Shown here in pieces: positions 53,019-63,880 of a DNA stretch of 64,000 nucleotides. The position numbers were made by a program, and so were the translations under genes. The notes beneath the pieces are model-generated. The model had not been told where the DNA came from, ran no database searches, and worked only from the letters and a program-made list of their open reading frames with translations. The DNA comes from Madurella fahalii. Taxonomy: Eukaryota; Ascomycota; Sordariomycetes; Sordariales. The stretch covers positions 2,604,001 to 2,668,000 of the forward strand of contig CM056874.1 of assembly GCA_029876055.1 (NCBI GenBank), given 5' to 3'. How positions within the stretch are numbered: position 1 is the first letter of the stretch; every line of letters starts with the position of its first letter.

Positions 53019-54153
53019 ATGGACACGCAAACAATCGATGCGGCGCCTCAATCGAGGGTCGTGGTGGATGCCAAGCCTAGAAAGGACAAAGTCATGATCG
53101 CACTGCTCGGGGTGACAGGCGCAGGCAAATCCACATTCATAAACACAGCAACGGGTCAAGACGTTGTGAAGACAAGCCCCGGTTCCCAACCCTGTGGGTG
53201 ACCCGATGCCCTTTCGGCCGACAACAGTTTTGCTGACATCCAATCAATGATGCCCAGGCACGCAAGACCCAAAAGCAATCGAGTTTCGACTTGACGACCG
53301 CCCCATCGTCCTCATCGACACGCCTGGTTTTGACGATAGCAAGAGGTCCGACGTGCGTATTCTTGAAGATATCGCCACCTGGATGGCAAAAAGGGGATTC
53401 TTGAAAGAGCGAATGCTTGACGGTTTGATCTTTCTGCACCCCATTACACTCGCCAGGGCTGGCGGATCTGAGCTGAATCGAACCAAACTCCTCGAGAAGA
53501 TCCTTGGGCCGAATGCCTACAACCGCGTTCTGATAGCCACGACGATGTGGGATTATGTTGCTTCGGAGGATTTGGTCAAGGAGCGATTGGAGACTCGGTT
53601 CGCCCCAGGAGGTGTTTGGCACGAGCTGAAGAAGCAGGGGGCATCATGTGTGAGACATGAAAACACTCAACAGTCAGCTCATGATATTGTCCGCCGTATC
53701 ATCAACATTACCGACGAATTTGGAAAGCCAACGACTCTGTTGGAAACCGAACTCAAGGAGAAACAAGGACGTGTTGTTCAGACCTCAGCTGGCAAAACAC
53801 TCGAGGCCAGATTACACAAAGAAATCAGGGAACTCCAGGAGGAAATCGTTAAGAATCTGGACCAACGACCTCCAGGTTCCTACAAGAACGACGGTGATCG
53901 AGAACACAGAGCGACGTGGAAGCGGTGGAACAGAGATCAGCGGATTCTGAAGAACAGGCTCCTTGAGAAGGAACAGGAGCTGAAGAAACTGCAAAACATC
54001 GTCGTAAGTAGCCTCTTTCCTGTACTATCACTGCCCACGGCACCATTGCCTTTACACTCACAGATTAATACTTACTGTTTAGTTCAAAGGTTCGATTTTT
54101 CAACTTTTTGTCTTCATTATTCGGGTCATCCCGTTGAAGTTGCTCCAATCTAA
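53019..54153 (+). CDS. AIG1/P-loop GTPase-like protein with coiled-coil tail
   Basis: Exon 1 (53019-53193) starts MDTQTIDAAPQSR and has the G1 loop GVTGAGKSTF. The intron 53194-53257 (GTGGGT...CCCAG) joins in phase to QDPKAIEFRLD, then RPIVLIDTPGFDD (G3) and VLIATTMWDY (G4-like). A long charged helix follows (ARLHKEIRELQEEIVKNLD; LEKEQELKKLQNI), predicted coiled coil. A 60-bp stretch at 54004-54063 (GTAAGT...CACAG) has an intron's features and keeps frame either way. The end may be VEVAPI (stop at 54151-54153). The protein is about 350 residues. GTP binding is expected from the intact loops; the process is unknown. It forms a divergent pair with the GTPase on its left. Confidence 0.8.
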
Positions 54154-54700
54154 CTGGCCTATACCGTTCATAGTGTTCGATCCGTCGTTGAAGCAGGGGA
54201 CTTTGTATTCTCATGCTTGTTCTGCTATGTAGGGATAATGAGGCTAGTACAGGAGGCACCAGCCTCAGAGGCCATTTCCTATGAAGAACGTCTATTTGGA
54301 CCGTATCATTGGTCTATTCGCAGCATGTAGCCAACGCAGCTCAGGTCTTTTGCCTTTTTGTCAAGTCCAGAGACCTCGGAAGTCAGAGTCTTGAATGATG
54401 ATGCACAAAAGGACTCTTACGATGTCGCCGAGACCTTTTACAATGCATCGAAGGCACCTGTAGTGGCGTCGAGGCCTTGTGCGACGTTCCTAAGGGCTTT
54501 ATGGTGCGACTCCTGGACTGGTGCTTCAGCTGGCCATGGCCGACCAATCACGACCATTGCTGGTGGGCGCCCAGCCATCTTAGCACGGACTTTCTGGGTC
54601 CCGATGTCCGCTCTTTCATGACAACCACCCGCTTCTTTGGGGTTTATCTTCGTCGCCCTGGCTCCTGCCAAGCTGAAGCAACGCTCGACTCAAGCCAGCC
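54154..54700. other. Intergenic stretch
   Basis: No gene supported; short frames only. Confidence 0.3.
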
Positions 54701-55210
54701 ATGCCGATCGTAAAAGAGACGTACCAGGTGAGCCTGTGCGGGGCGCGCGGGGTCTACGGCAGGGTCGAGAGGCCGCTCAAAGGAGCATTCGTCGACCGGG
54801 TCGGATGGGTCACGTACTTCGATATTCTGAGGTACTTGCATATGGGATATCGTGTTTGGGCGCCCGATTCCCGCAGGATCCATCTCCACGGCGACTACTT
54901 GACGTACGAGCTGTTTGTGCGGCCTCCGCAGTGGAAAATATGTCTCCAGCCGCACTCGAGCCCGCCCGATCTCTTCATGCAGGTCGCCTTTGGACTCTTC
55001 AGCGCCGGCGATACGGAGCCTTACTCGTCCATTGTCGCGATCCCTCAACACCTTCAGCTTGGGCGGCGCGTCATGCCGTGGGAGGTCAAGCCCGTGCTGC
55101 ACTACCGCATGAGGAAGGAGCTTTCTGAACCCGACGCTCTCGTCCAAGATCTCCTTCGCGGTGGAAGTCCTTTCGCACGGCTTCTCAACAATCGTGGGGG
55201 GTTCGAGTAG
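54701..55210 (+). CDS. Hypothetical protein (169 residues)
   Basis: The frame starts MPIVKETYQVSLCGARGVYG and contains GWVTYFDILRYLHMGYRVW and LTYELFVRPPQWKICLQ. Aromatic residues are spaced like those of a small globular protein. I do not recognise a family. The opposite strand (54644-55147) is also open, so the strand is not certain; the plus frame was chosen for its hydrophobic periodicity. Past the stop a fragment in another frame (55263-55478: TPDYLRKDLLDSADRD, then LEVLLGMAKKFGDDRELPAI) could be a later exon of the same gene. Confidence 0.35.
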   Translation: MPIVKETYQVSLCGARGVYGRVERPLKGAFVDRVGWVTYFDILRYLHMGYRVWAPDSRRIHLHGDYLTYELFVRPPQWKICLQPHSSPPDLFMQVAFGLFSAGDTEPYSSIVAIPQHLQLGRRVMPWEVKPVLHYRMRKELSEPDALVQDLLRGGSPFARLLNNRGGFE

Positions 55211-55460
55211 TCAGTCTCTGACGGACTCCGTTGCCGGATACGCGCGTGTTTGTTCGAAAATCACGCCGGATTATCTCCGCAAAGATCTCCTCGACTCTGC
55301 GGACCGTGACCATCGAGGAACTCGTGTGGGTCCTGACTAGGGTGGGAAACCACCGACAGCAGAGGAGCAACTTGAAGTTTTACTTGGCATGGCCAAGAAA
55401 TTTGGGGATGACCGAGAGCTACCTGCAATCGAAGCCATCGCCCAGAGCCTACTCGACGAT

Positions 55461-56463
55461 TGCCCGCACAATGGTGCCGTTGGCTATCACCACCTCGACC
55501 GCAAGAATATGATCGCGGGCTGAGCCCCACATGCGAGACATCGGACCAAGACCGCCCTGAACAAGTGGAGGTTATTGAAGGACTCGAGTAGCGCACATTC
55601 ATCGACGACGAAAGTGAGGCAAAGGGGAGGGCAGGGCCTCCCTCCCTAGGCCGGTGGGCTGTCATGCTCCTGGAGGTTACTTGACTTACAATCGTGGCGT
55701 GTCCTCCGATACCCACCTCCGGACACACTCCGTGGGCAAATGTGCGATCCCCGAGGAGGATATCAATATCACCGAGGCGGCTGCCTCCTCCTATTCTGGC
55801 GTTTTGCGTTTTCTCATCGACAATGACGTAGCGAAGCTTCTGCAGGTCGATGGCGACAGCGCCGTCTGCTCCGCCCATGCCTGGTGAGGATCAGTATTAG
55901 ACTTGGTACACATACAAGTTGGTATGGTATTCCATGATGTACCATAATTCCTACAAGACTGTCAGTGCCATTATTACCCAAACACAGTATTACATGCCTG
56001 GGAAAATAATAAAATGCAAGTAAGATTGAGCCAGCTTACGCATAAGAATGCCCCGCCAGACCTACCTTGGACCTTGAACCCGTTTTCGGATGCGCACCGA
56101 ACCACCTTTGAGACAGCCTCGGCGGTGTCAGGCCGCACCACAGCCGCCGGCGTAAGCAGGTACGCCTTGTTGAACGGATTCACCCAAGTGTAGAAATCCT
56201 CATCTCGCAATGGGTAACGCACGCAGTCATCGACTCTAGCACACACGGCATCGAGACATTTCTGCAAGTCGCGTGACATCGGGGCCACAGTGCTTGAAGG
56301 AGGTGTTTTGGTGCCGGCGACGAAGGCAACCAAACCGACGATAGCTGCCGAGATTAAGTTCCCTCCACCAAGTGTCCTTCTTGTAGCGTTCCTTGGCGAC
56401 TTCAATGTCGTTGTCGGACGCTTTAGGGCTCGCAGGCTTGTTGCTGGGGTCTGCGGGCGCCAT
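55461..56463 (-). pseudogene. FAD-linked oxidase (berberine-bridge-enzyme type), truncated and frameshifted
   Basis: Read leftwards from MAPADPSNKPASPKASDN (56463). A hydrophobic segment, NLISAAIVGLVAFVAGT, lies one frame over, which suggests a one-base shift near 56355. The FAD domain follows: KAYLLTPAAVVRPDTAEAVS, then GFKVQGRSGG, and the flavin-linking GGHSYA is one base out of frame at about 56050. After an intron, GGADGAVAIDLQKL, ARIGGGSRLGDID, AHGVCPEVGIGGHATI are seen; after another (GTAAGT...TTCAG) GGLGPMSRMWGS and VVIANGTIVRA. Homology stops abruptly at about 55461; the substrate domain and C-terminus are absent. Such enzymes oxidise sugars or secondary metabolites. Confidence 0.7.
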
Positions 56464-56649
56464 GTTATGGGTCTTTGTAGCCGGATACACACGGTTCGTT
56501 CAAACGGAGTTGTCTCGTCATGCCGTGACGAATAGGTCTACACTTATGTGATACAAGTTTCAAAGAGGTGGAAAAGCGCCAGTGGGTGAAGAGCGGGTGT
56601 GGTATGTCCGGCCGCCCCAATCCAGAGTGCAACTCAGACCCCCAGTTTA

Positions 56650-57110
56650 ACACCGTGGACGCTCTCTATATAGTTCTTGAAATAGTCCAAGTACTTGAAC
56701 TCCAGCTCCTCCTCCCCTACACTTAGGGTGGTTGCACGATATACAGTTCGCGCCCTTTAGCTATTTTGCATACTCCCTATCGAAATGGTCATATATCACG
56801 GCAGGTCGACAGTACTTGAAGGTTCTTTCCCTGTATAACAGCCTCTTATCCCCGATACACCGTAGGCACTGCGTCCTCTCTATTAGTAGGGGAGATAGAT
56901 TGGGTCCAGGAGACTCCTCATTTATAACGACCTCGGCTAGCGGTCCTCGCCGAATGACGTCTCGCTTCTTGGTTTCCCTCTTGTCGTATAGCGCGACTAT
57001 AAGCTCGGTAGCCCGGATACGGAGTCCGAAGAGCTATACGGGGGTTAGAACCTACCTACCTACCTGGTATCGTAGTGCCGTAGGTACATGTAGAGTCTGT
57101 CTCAGTGAAT
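56650..57110 (-). pseudogene. DUF3435-type (tyrosine recombinase family) C-terminal relic
   Basis: One minus frame reads LRIRATELIVALYDKRET, then RTQCLRCIGDKRLLYREKTF, YCRPAVIYDHFDREYAK, a TAG, and ISCNHPKCRG, followed by decayed sequence. The order C-x2-C, RPA...HF...EH-like, C-x-HP-x-C is the zinc-finger-like tail of fungal DUF3435 proteins, a family related to the tyrosine recombinases that mobilise Starship elements. Only this end survives; the catalytic domain would lie to the right (towards 57300) and is not recognisable. The C-to-T stop and AT-richness suggest RIP. The name is given from memory of the family's motif order. Confidence 0.6.
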
Positions 57111-57506
57111 CTCACGATAATTGAGCTCAAGGAAATGGGCAACAAAGTGGTGTTGTTGTCAGAAGCTAGCAAATCTGCCCAGAATTGTGGGCGTAAGTGT
57201 GGGTGGCCAAAATGGGCCCTAACCATACATCAGATGGCTGTCTGGCACTGCCACAGGTCTGTTCCTGCACAGTCTGACTCTCAATCCATTAGGTTTTAGG
57301 CAGCTAGCAGCCGCGATAGTATCCAGCAAACATTAAACGTTATATGGCCACACGCATCGTCTTGTCGTTCCCGGCCACGGGACGAAGTGCACCTTTACTG
57401 GGGAACAGGGTACCGGTACATGGTTCTCTCATTCTCTGGCACTCTGCCTACCCTCAGTACCTTAAAGTAACGTCCAGTACAACCGGACCTGTCGTCCTCT
57501 AGCTTG
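57111..57506. other. Intergenic stretch
   Basis: A (CCTA)n-like run lies at about 57049..57067, just left of this stretch. No gene seen. Confidence 0.3.
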
Positions 57507-59928
57507 TTACGTGCAAACAATCTTAACATGTTCTCGCCCCTGCGGAACGCCATTGACACAGACCCCAAAGAAGGCCGAGTCGCCGGCATGCTCAACGTCC
57601 AGAGTTAATCCGACAGGGTCGCTAGCGTCACCCTCTCTCTCGAGTAATTGCGTTCCGGCTTTCGTCCAAACAATGTCGCAGTACCTCCTCAGGGTGCCGC
57701 GCATCATTTCGGGTTCGGAACTCCGATAGATCGTAAGACCCATGTCGCCTGTCAAGGTTACGGGCCCTAACGCGGTGACGTCCACTTGAACTCTTTTCAA
57801 TTCCCCGGCTGCTGGCAAGTCCTCGCCCTGTTTACTCAGGTCAGTTTACCCCACCACTGTAACCAAGGTTTAAAAGCAAACTCGGTAAGGTAGGCAGGAC
57901 GCGCTCTGTAGATGGCTTTACCTTTGTAACAAATTGGTGGAACGGCATGACGTTATTGCCGTGGCTCGTCGTGTTGCCGTTGCGGACATAGCCGTAGCTG
58001 GCTCGAGCGACGTGTGAAACAACTGAGACAGGGGCAGGGCGACGCAGAGATATCTGCTGCAACGCTTGCAAAAGGCACCCGTGCGCGACAGCGAGCATGC
58101 TTTTGCAATGTTAGGACTGCACAATGCCAAAGCAACCGGCGACTGTTCAGTGTTCACTAACCTCTGTTCCTGCTGGCCATAGTGCAGCCGAATCTCGTCT
58201 GGGAAGTTGAACCGCTTGCTCCACAGACTTATCTGGTCGGCGAGCCTCGACCGCAGATATGGATTGCCGCTAAAACCGCCTGCAAGCACGACGGCCTACA
58301 GTAGGGTTCAGGCAATGGTTAGAAGAACGGTTAGGGAGGTGTATCGGAGCTCTCTTGCAGTCCAGACGCTGAATCGTTCTACACACCTTCGGTGGCTTCC
58401 TCGTTGCCGACAAAACAGCATCCATCTGAGACTTAAGCAAGTCTACTATCTTGTCCACCGCCGGGTCAAAAATACTCTTGATCTCCTCACTATCACTTCG
58501 TCAGAGACTCCTTCGCCGATAACTGCCACGATGATTAGAGGCGGAACTGTACCTGGTAAGCGTGATTGTCGGCGGGGTCGAGCGATAAGGACTGCGGCGC
58601 TCGGTCGCGTTCGTCAATCGAAAAGGAAGTGGCCTGGAGTAGGGCGAGTTTGTACCGTTGAAACGGATTTTGATTTGATGCTCCCACCAGTCACCGAAGA
58701 ACTCTCGCAGCATAGGCTTGGTTATGGTCGCTGCTAGAGTCGTACTTTATCGCGTCTGAATCTTCCTCTCGACCAGTTCCAGGTAGGCATCATCCAGCAA
58801 GACCGGTCCGCAAAACCGCCCATCGCCGGGCACGCATTCCCACAGAGCAAGAGGTGCCATTCCTAAGATCTCAAGCGCGATGGCATCCTGGGGGGAGCAT
58901 GCCAAATTAGATACCCAACACCTCAGAAGGAGGAAAGGTCTTAGGAGACTTACAGCGGTGCCGCCGCCACAGTCGCAAACGATGATGATGTCCTCCTGCT
59001 GGTCAGCTATTAGCAAAGACGAGGGAAAATACGGGAAATGGAAAGAACGGTTTGTGTGTTGGGGGGCGGGGCCGCGGGGAGGAGGGGAAGACCGGAAGAA
59101 GACCTGGTCGAGAGGGAACCCCCCGAATCTCAAAATAGACATACGTTAAGACAGGGATGACTCCAACGTCTACAAGGGAAAGGGTTGCGGTCTCTGGTTC
59201 GGAGAAGAAGGTGACCGTCTGCTGTTGATGCTGCGGGGGGTTCAGTATGCCAGCCTTGTCGACGGCCTCTCGCAGCCGGAGCAATGTATCGGGCAACCAG
59301 ATGGCAGGAACTCCAAGGACAACATGCAGGGGTGACCTGGCCAGTTGTTCAAGGGTCAAGCCGAGCCGGTCAGCGACGCATGCGAGGGTACGATTCCACA
59401 GCGCCCGCAGATACGCCTCAACGATATCACTCGCGGACCTCTTGTGTGTGCGGCGGAATGGTTCAGCGTCTCGAAGCGCAGGCGAATATCGTACGTCGTC
59501 GGGGAGCTGGTCTGGATGGGCCAGTGCCAGTTTAAACCATCGGAACGCTTCTTCGTGCTGGGCCACCTGGAATCCCCAGCGTTCCTGTCGGTTGTCGCCC
59601 GAACCGGGCTGGTCTGGTCCGGGTGCGAGACGAGTCGGTATGTAATGCTCGGGACTTTGCCCCGAGACAACATCCTGCAAAACCCAATCGTATATCCCGC
59701 TACCAGTACACCGGAAGCACACTTTTGAGAAGCTATATCGCGTATGTGAGTCCGTGTATCCATAGCACGAGGGAATCAGGGAGGCGGGGGAAAGCGAGAC
59801 ATCAAAGACCAAGAGAGAGTAAAGCGACACTTGGCTGGCTGGTGGGAAATGACTTACGTTGTTCCGAAATCAATTCCAATAGTGATTACGCCGGTGTCCA
59901 CCGAGCGCTGCGCCGACCGGAGGTCCAT
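57507..59928 (-). CDS. HSPA12-like Hsp70 family ATPase, multi-exon
   Basis: Read leftwards. The first exon (59928 to about 59858) starts MDLRSAQRSVDTG and ends ITIGIDFGTT, the Hsp70 phosphate-1 loop, at a GTAAGT donor. Next come QERWGFQVAQHEEAFRWFKL, LALAHPDQLPDD, and HVVLGVPAIWL, VTFFSEPETATLSL. A further exon holds the phosphate-2 loop, IIIVCDCGGGTAV. Then SIFDPAVDKIVDLLKSQ and, after a splice, AVVLAGGFSGNPYLRSRLA, the adenosine motif. ASYGYVRNG and a last exon (57818-57507) with CDIVWTKAGTQLL complete it. This is the fungal HSPA12-type, which lacks a canonical substrate-binding domain. The second exon is shorter than usual and exon borders near 59700-59850 are uncertain. No clear stop was found within the conserved parts. 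Confidence 0.75.
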
Positions 59929-60859
59929 GATGGGTGGAAGACGTGTCAAGCCGTAAGTAGTTGCGAGACCGACGCCTCTTTTGGTACGGTAGTCAGGTAC
60001 GGTGGGTAAGGGTCGGGTGTGAAGCGGGTGACGATATCGGTTCCTGGTTGCGAAGCGCGCTGTCTCTCGGATTCGGTAAAAGTCCACGCAGTACGACGGG
60101 GAGGCTCAGAGGGGGAAATACGCGGTGTATTTATCTTGGAGTGGAAATGGGACAGTTCAAAGCCCTGGAAGTTGCTTATGTCTGCCAAACCGATTGTATC
60201 CAGTGTAAAGCACTTACGAAGAGCTTGGAAAGGTTCTTTTCTTTTCTTGTTCAGAGAGCAGGATTGTGCAAGCGGCACGGAAGCTGACTAAGGTGATTTG
60301 GTACGTTTGCTAAATCTGTGTTTGCAAGGCAATGTACCAATGGTACGCAACCCTACGAAGAAACTGATCGGGCTTTTCACGCGCTGCCGCCTTACTTTCC
60401 TTATTTGACCTAGAAGTTGGCAGCTGCATTGCTCGGGTCAATATTTCGTGCACTGATGGTATCTGCCGCCGGGAAGTGGTATAAGAAGTGGGAAATCCCC
60501 GACGCTCGCTCATTGGCATCTACGGGACGAAGGGCGGATGACTCAGATCCCTGGCGTCCATCGTAAAAGCACTTGCGAAGAGACTGTCGGACAAAACTGT
60601 GACAAACGTTATTTCCCGGTGGTTTGCTGATGCGTTTGCGGCAAGTTCAGCACGTGCATTGTTTGTCATTACCCGCTACGCCCCGCTTCCATCCTCTCTT
60701 TGTCCTAGACATGCCTACGAATACCCCAGGCGACCCTCTCTCTCGCTCCCGTCCCATCGACCATTCTCAGACGCAATCTTACCTTTACCCTCCCACTTAT
60801 CATTACCTCACTGTCGTCCTAGCAGTGGTCTTCCCCACCGGTTCTACCAGGTATCCATC
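59929..60859. other. Intergenic stretch between divergent genes
   Basis: Expected to hold promoters of the Hsp70-like gene (left) and of the unknown gene (right). A pyrimidine-rich leader (cctctctctcgctcccg) precedes 60860. Confidence 0.35.
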
Positions 60860-62270
60860 ATGCTGCGACCATCGTTGCCGCGGAAGTGCAAGGCCACAGC
60901 AAGTCCTTGCCCCGGCCGCCCCAAGAAATCAAAACGTGTCGCTGCCTCGCCGACCCAAGCGGAGGATCCGACAAGTACCCCTACACCTGTTGACAACGTG
61001 CCCGCGGCAGATGAAGTGCCCGAGGCAGATGAAGAGGCTGTCGGCCAGGAGGACGGTCCGCCTCCCGGTCCCCCCCGGGTACACTTCTACGTGTATGGCA
61101 ACCACTTTGCGGTTATAGACGCTATGCCGTATTGGGATAACTTGTGCGGCGCTGTTAAGTTCTTCGCTCAAGACCATTGCTCTGGTCGGGTCCAGTGGGA
61201 TACTCTCGACATCGCAGTCCAACAGAAGTTGGTGGGCTTGACGCCCCATGCCAAGCAATATCTCGAATACTATTTCCCCCGCTGTGGTAAGTAGACCGCC
61301 GTACCTACGCCCCTCTCTCACCTAGCATCCTGTGGTCAGAAAGGCAAATTCTGATGTGTTGGTTGCGGAAAGCCATCTTCGAAGCCTGGATCTGGTGCAT
61401 CCTTGTGGACCGTGTCTTTAGAGGGCATGATGGGGAGCTCTGGGAAGGCTACGGACAATTAGTGAACAAGTTAGAGCGTGAGTTCTGAAATTAGCTACCT
61501 CTGATTATGGTCCTGCCGTTTTCCTGGCTGCTGACGCCGGCCGAAGCTCTAGCACTCATACCACCCGAAGACGTAACCGACAGAGTGAACGACCAAGGCT
61601 TTTCCCGTTTACCTGACTGGAAGGAGCAAGTGTCAAACATGCTCAAGTGCAGATACTACGACTGGCGCACTCTGACTGTACAGCTGTTGAAGCTGGCCAC
61701 TGGCTTCAAGGAAGGCCGCTTCGAAGTTGGCAACGTGACCCTCGTCATCAGAGAGGAATTGGGCGGCCTTTTGCAGAGCGTGCCGGGAAATGAGATGCAC
61801 TTAGAACCCGACCTGGAATTCATCGCTGGAATGGCGATCAAGGTGGACGCCATGTTCCAAGTGAGCGTTGCATCGATCGAATTCCATTTCACAGACCCGG
61901 AGGCGCGGCAGCAAATGGGGCAGCCATGGGGGTTTCGCTACCGAGGATCCAACCACCAACGCCGGGAGATGGCTACGGGTTTGGCGACGACATGGTTCTG
62001 CACGCTGTCCACGAAGGCGAAACCGAGGGTACATTCGAACAAGAGGTAGAGCTCGTTGTACGGCCTTTCCTTCGCTGCTACTCAAGATGGAAGAACACCA
62101 TACAATTCAATATGCTGGTCCGCACGAGGCCCATGACGGTAGTCGTCTCCACCTTGCGACAGCTGTTGGAGTCTTCGGCGGTCGAGGATGAAGACCAGGG
62201 CGGGCCTTCTGAAAGTGTTGGAGGGACAGAGGAGGAGAAGGAAGAGTCGCATCCGATGGTTGAGCGCTGA
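60860..62270 (+). CDS. Fungal protein of unknown family
   Basis: Starting at MLRPSLPRKCKATASP (60860), the first exon has a basic KKSKR stretch, an acidic/proline-rich linker (EVPEADEEAVGQEDG) and a globular start, YGNHFAVIDAMPYWDN and VQWDTLDIAVQQKLVGLTP. A second exon reads CWLRKAIFEAWIWCILVDRV, then a third from about 61507 gives PFSWLLTPAEALALIPPEDV, WRTLTVQLLKLATGF and EFIAGMAIKVDAMF. Near 61920 the frame changes (intron or one-base shift) to GYGFGDDMVLHAVHEGE and ends TEEEKEESHPMVER at 62270. The repeated WLR/FRGH type patterns recall uncharacterised fungal proteins; I cannot name a family. Possible nuclear location from the basic stretch. Confidence 0.5.
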
Positions 62271-63559
62271 TAGAGAGTCCTCGGGACCCACGCCATCAGT
62301 GCAATTTGCCCATGATTTCCTTGGAGATTCCGGTTGTTTTCTTAGGTTGGATTATAAATGCAGAACGCGCGAGGTTGGTTGTAAAAAAGACCAAGAGAAA
62401 AAAGAAATTCGAGGAAAAAAAAGAGAAAAAAGAAACCTGGTCTGGCTCCTGTGCCCCACAGCAGCAGCAGCTCTTTCTCCTCGCTCCTTTCCCCGCCTAA
62501 ACATCGTAAGACGGCACCTGTGTCCTTCAATTGTATCCCATCTGGAGAGAGAGAGGGGGGGGGCTCGTCCATCCGATATGGAAATTACGAATTACATCGG
62601 TCGAGCCGATTACGGCATCAGCCGGTGCAGTTATGCTGTGTACGGTATAGGCTCAGCAGCTATCCCCGCGACAATCCGAGCTCCTCTCCGAGACGCTGTA
62701 CCGGACTCTCCTCAACGACGCCGCGATCCGTTGGTGGGTAGAGTTGCGTAGCGCTGTGATCCTGGTGTGGGACTCGAACACAAAGAGCAGGTTAGCATCC
62801 GAGTCGCGGCATATCAGATGGAATTGTCTCAATGGAGAAACGGCGGAATGGATCAAACTGTAAACTCGTGCCAATGTACCTCTTCACCGTGAAAACGGCA
62901 CCGGAAGACGTTACTTGATGTTGGCTTGCTTACGGCTTTGGCAATGGCGATGCGAAAGAAACGATTTTAGGTCAACTCGGAATTCGTCGTTGGCTGCCTT
63001 GTGACTGGCATGTGTTATTCTGGCTTGTTCAATGTTTAGATGAAGCCGAAACTTGAACCGAATGTCGAAATTGAGTATGCGACAGTGCGAACCTGTCCAG
63101 CTTTGTGGCAAACGACTTTTCGAACCCTCTTGCTTGCGCAGGAAGCATATCTCCCCTCTTACTACTGCATTGGTTTGGTACCTGACTTTTAGATTACCGG
63201 CCCAGTGCCTCAAGGAAGCTAGGTGGCTAACCCAGTTCCCGCCTAGTATAAATCTCCAGTAAGAACAAGATGCACGAAGCAGCATATTAGGCCCAGAATA
63301 AGCAAAAGATATCAGGGTTCTCAGTAACATAATGCTCTTTACTACAGTTTAAAATACTGCCCGAATCTTGCTCTGGTCCGTTCCCTTCTTCGTGTGTGGC
63401 CCGGTGCTACTACTGCTTTAACCTAGCTTGTTTTATCTATATTGTTGAAGTTAGTTGAAATGGCTATCAAGTAGTAAGTTGGCGGATGTTACTGTCTGTC
63501 TAGGATACGGTATGGTCTGTACGTTAAACAACAAAGCAGTTCACTCACTTTTGGCCCGT
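62271..63559. other. Intergenic stretch
   Basis: A long purine tract (a/g only, about 50 bases) lies at about 62386..62438, and a ga run at 62547-62562. No gene supported. Confidence 0.3.
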
Positions 63560-63880
63560 AGTGCATCCCCGGATCAGCAAAGTAGTGGGCCATAGATAAT
63601 TTCCTTGCGGCACGAATGGTCGACGACGGCCCAAACGAAGCTGCAGAATTCACACGAAGGCTAGGCGTGGAGCATCGCGATATTTTCCTGTGAACCAGTA
63701 AGGTCAATCTTTTCGTCGACGTACTGGCAGTCCCAGTTCTCGGCCCATCCCTGCGGCCGCAAACCGCGACAAGAGGGGCAGCTGGAGTCAAGTTCGTAGT
63801 CCAACACGGTGGTGCCCACGAACAGCGCAATCCCGAAGAGTTGTCATTCGTAGCAAAGCTTCCCAACGTCGGAGCTCAAG
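63560..63880 (-). pseudogene. Possible HET-type N-terminal fragment
   Basis: A minus frame reads DSSCPSCRGLRPQGW, then DLTGSQENIAMLHA, a TAG, then PSCEFCSFVWAVVDHSC. The C-x2-C pair followed by a GCEFC-like motif with a hydrophobic helix resembles the sequence that precedes a HET domain in fungal incompatibility proteins. It is short and broken by a stop, with no HET domain in the remaining 400 bases of that direction. The other frame (63489-63866) is open but motif-free. Confidence 0.3.
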
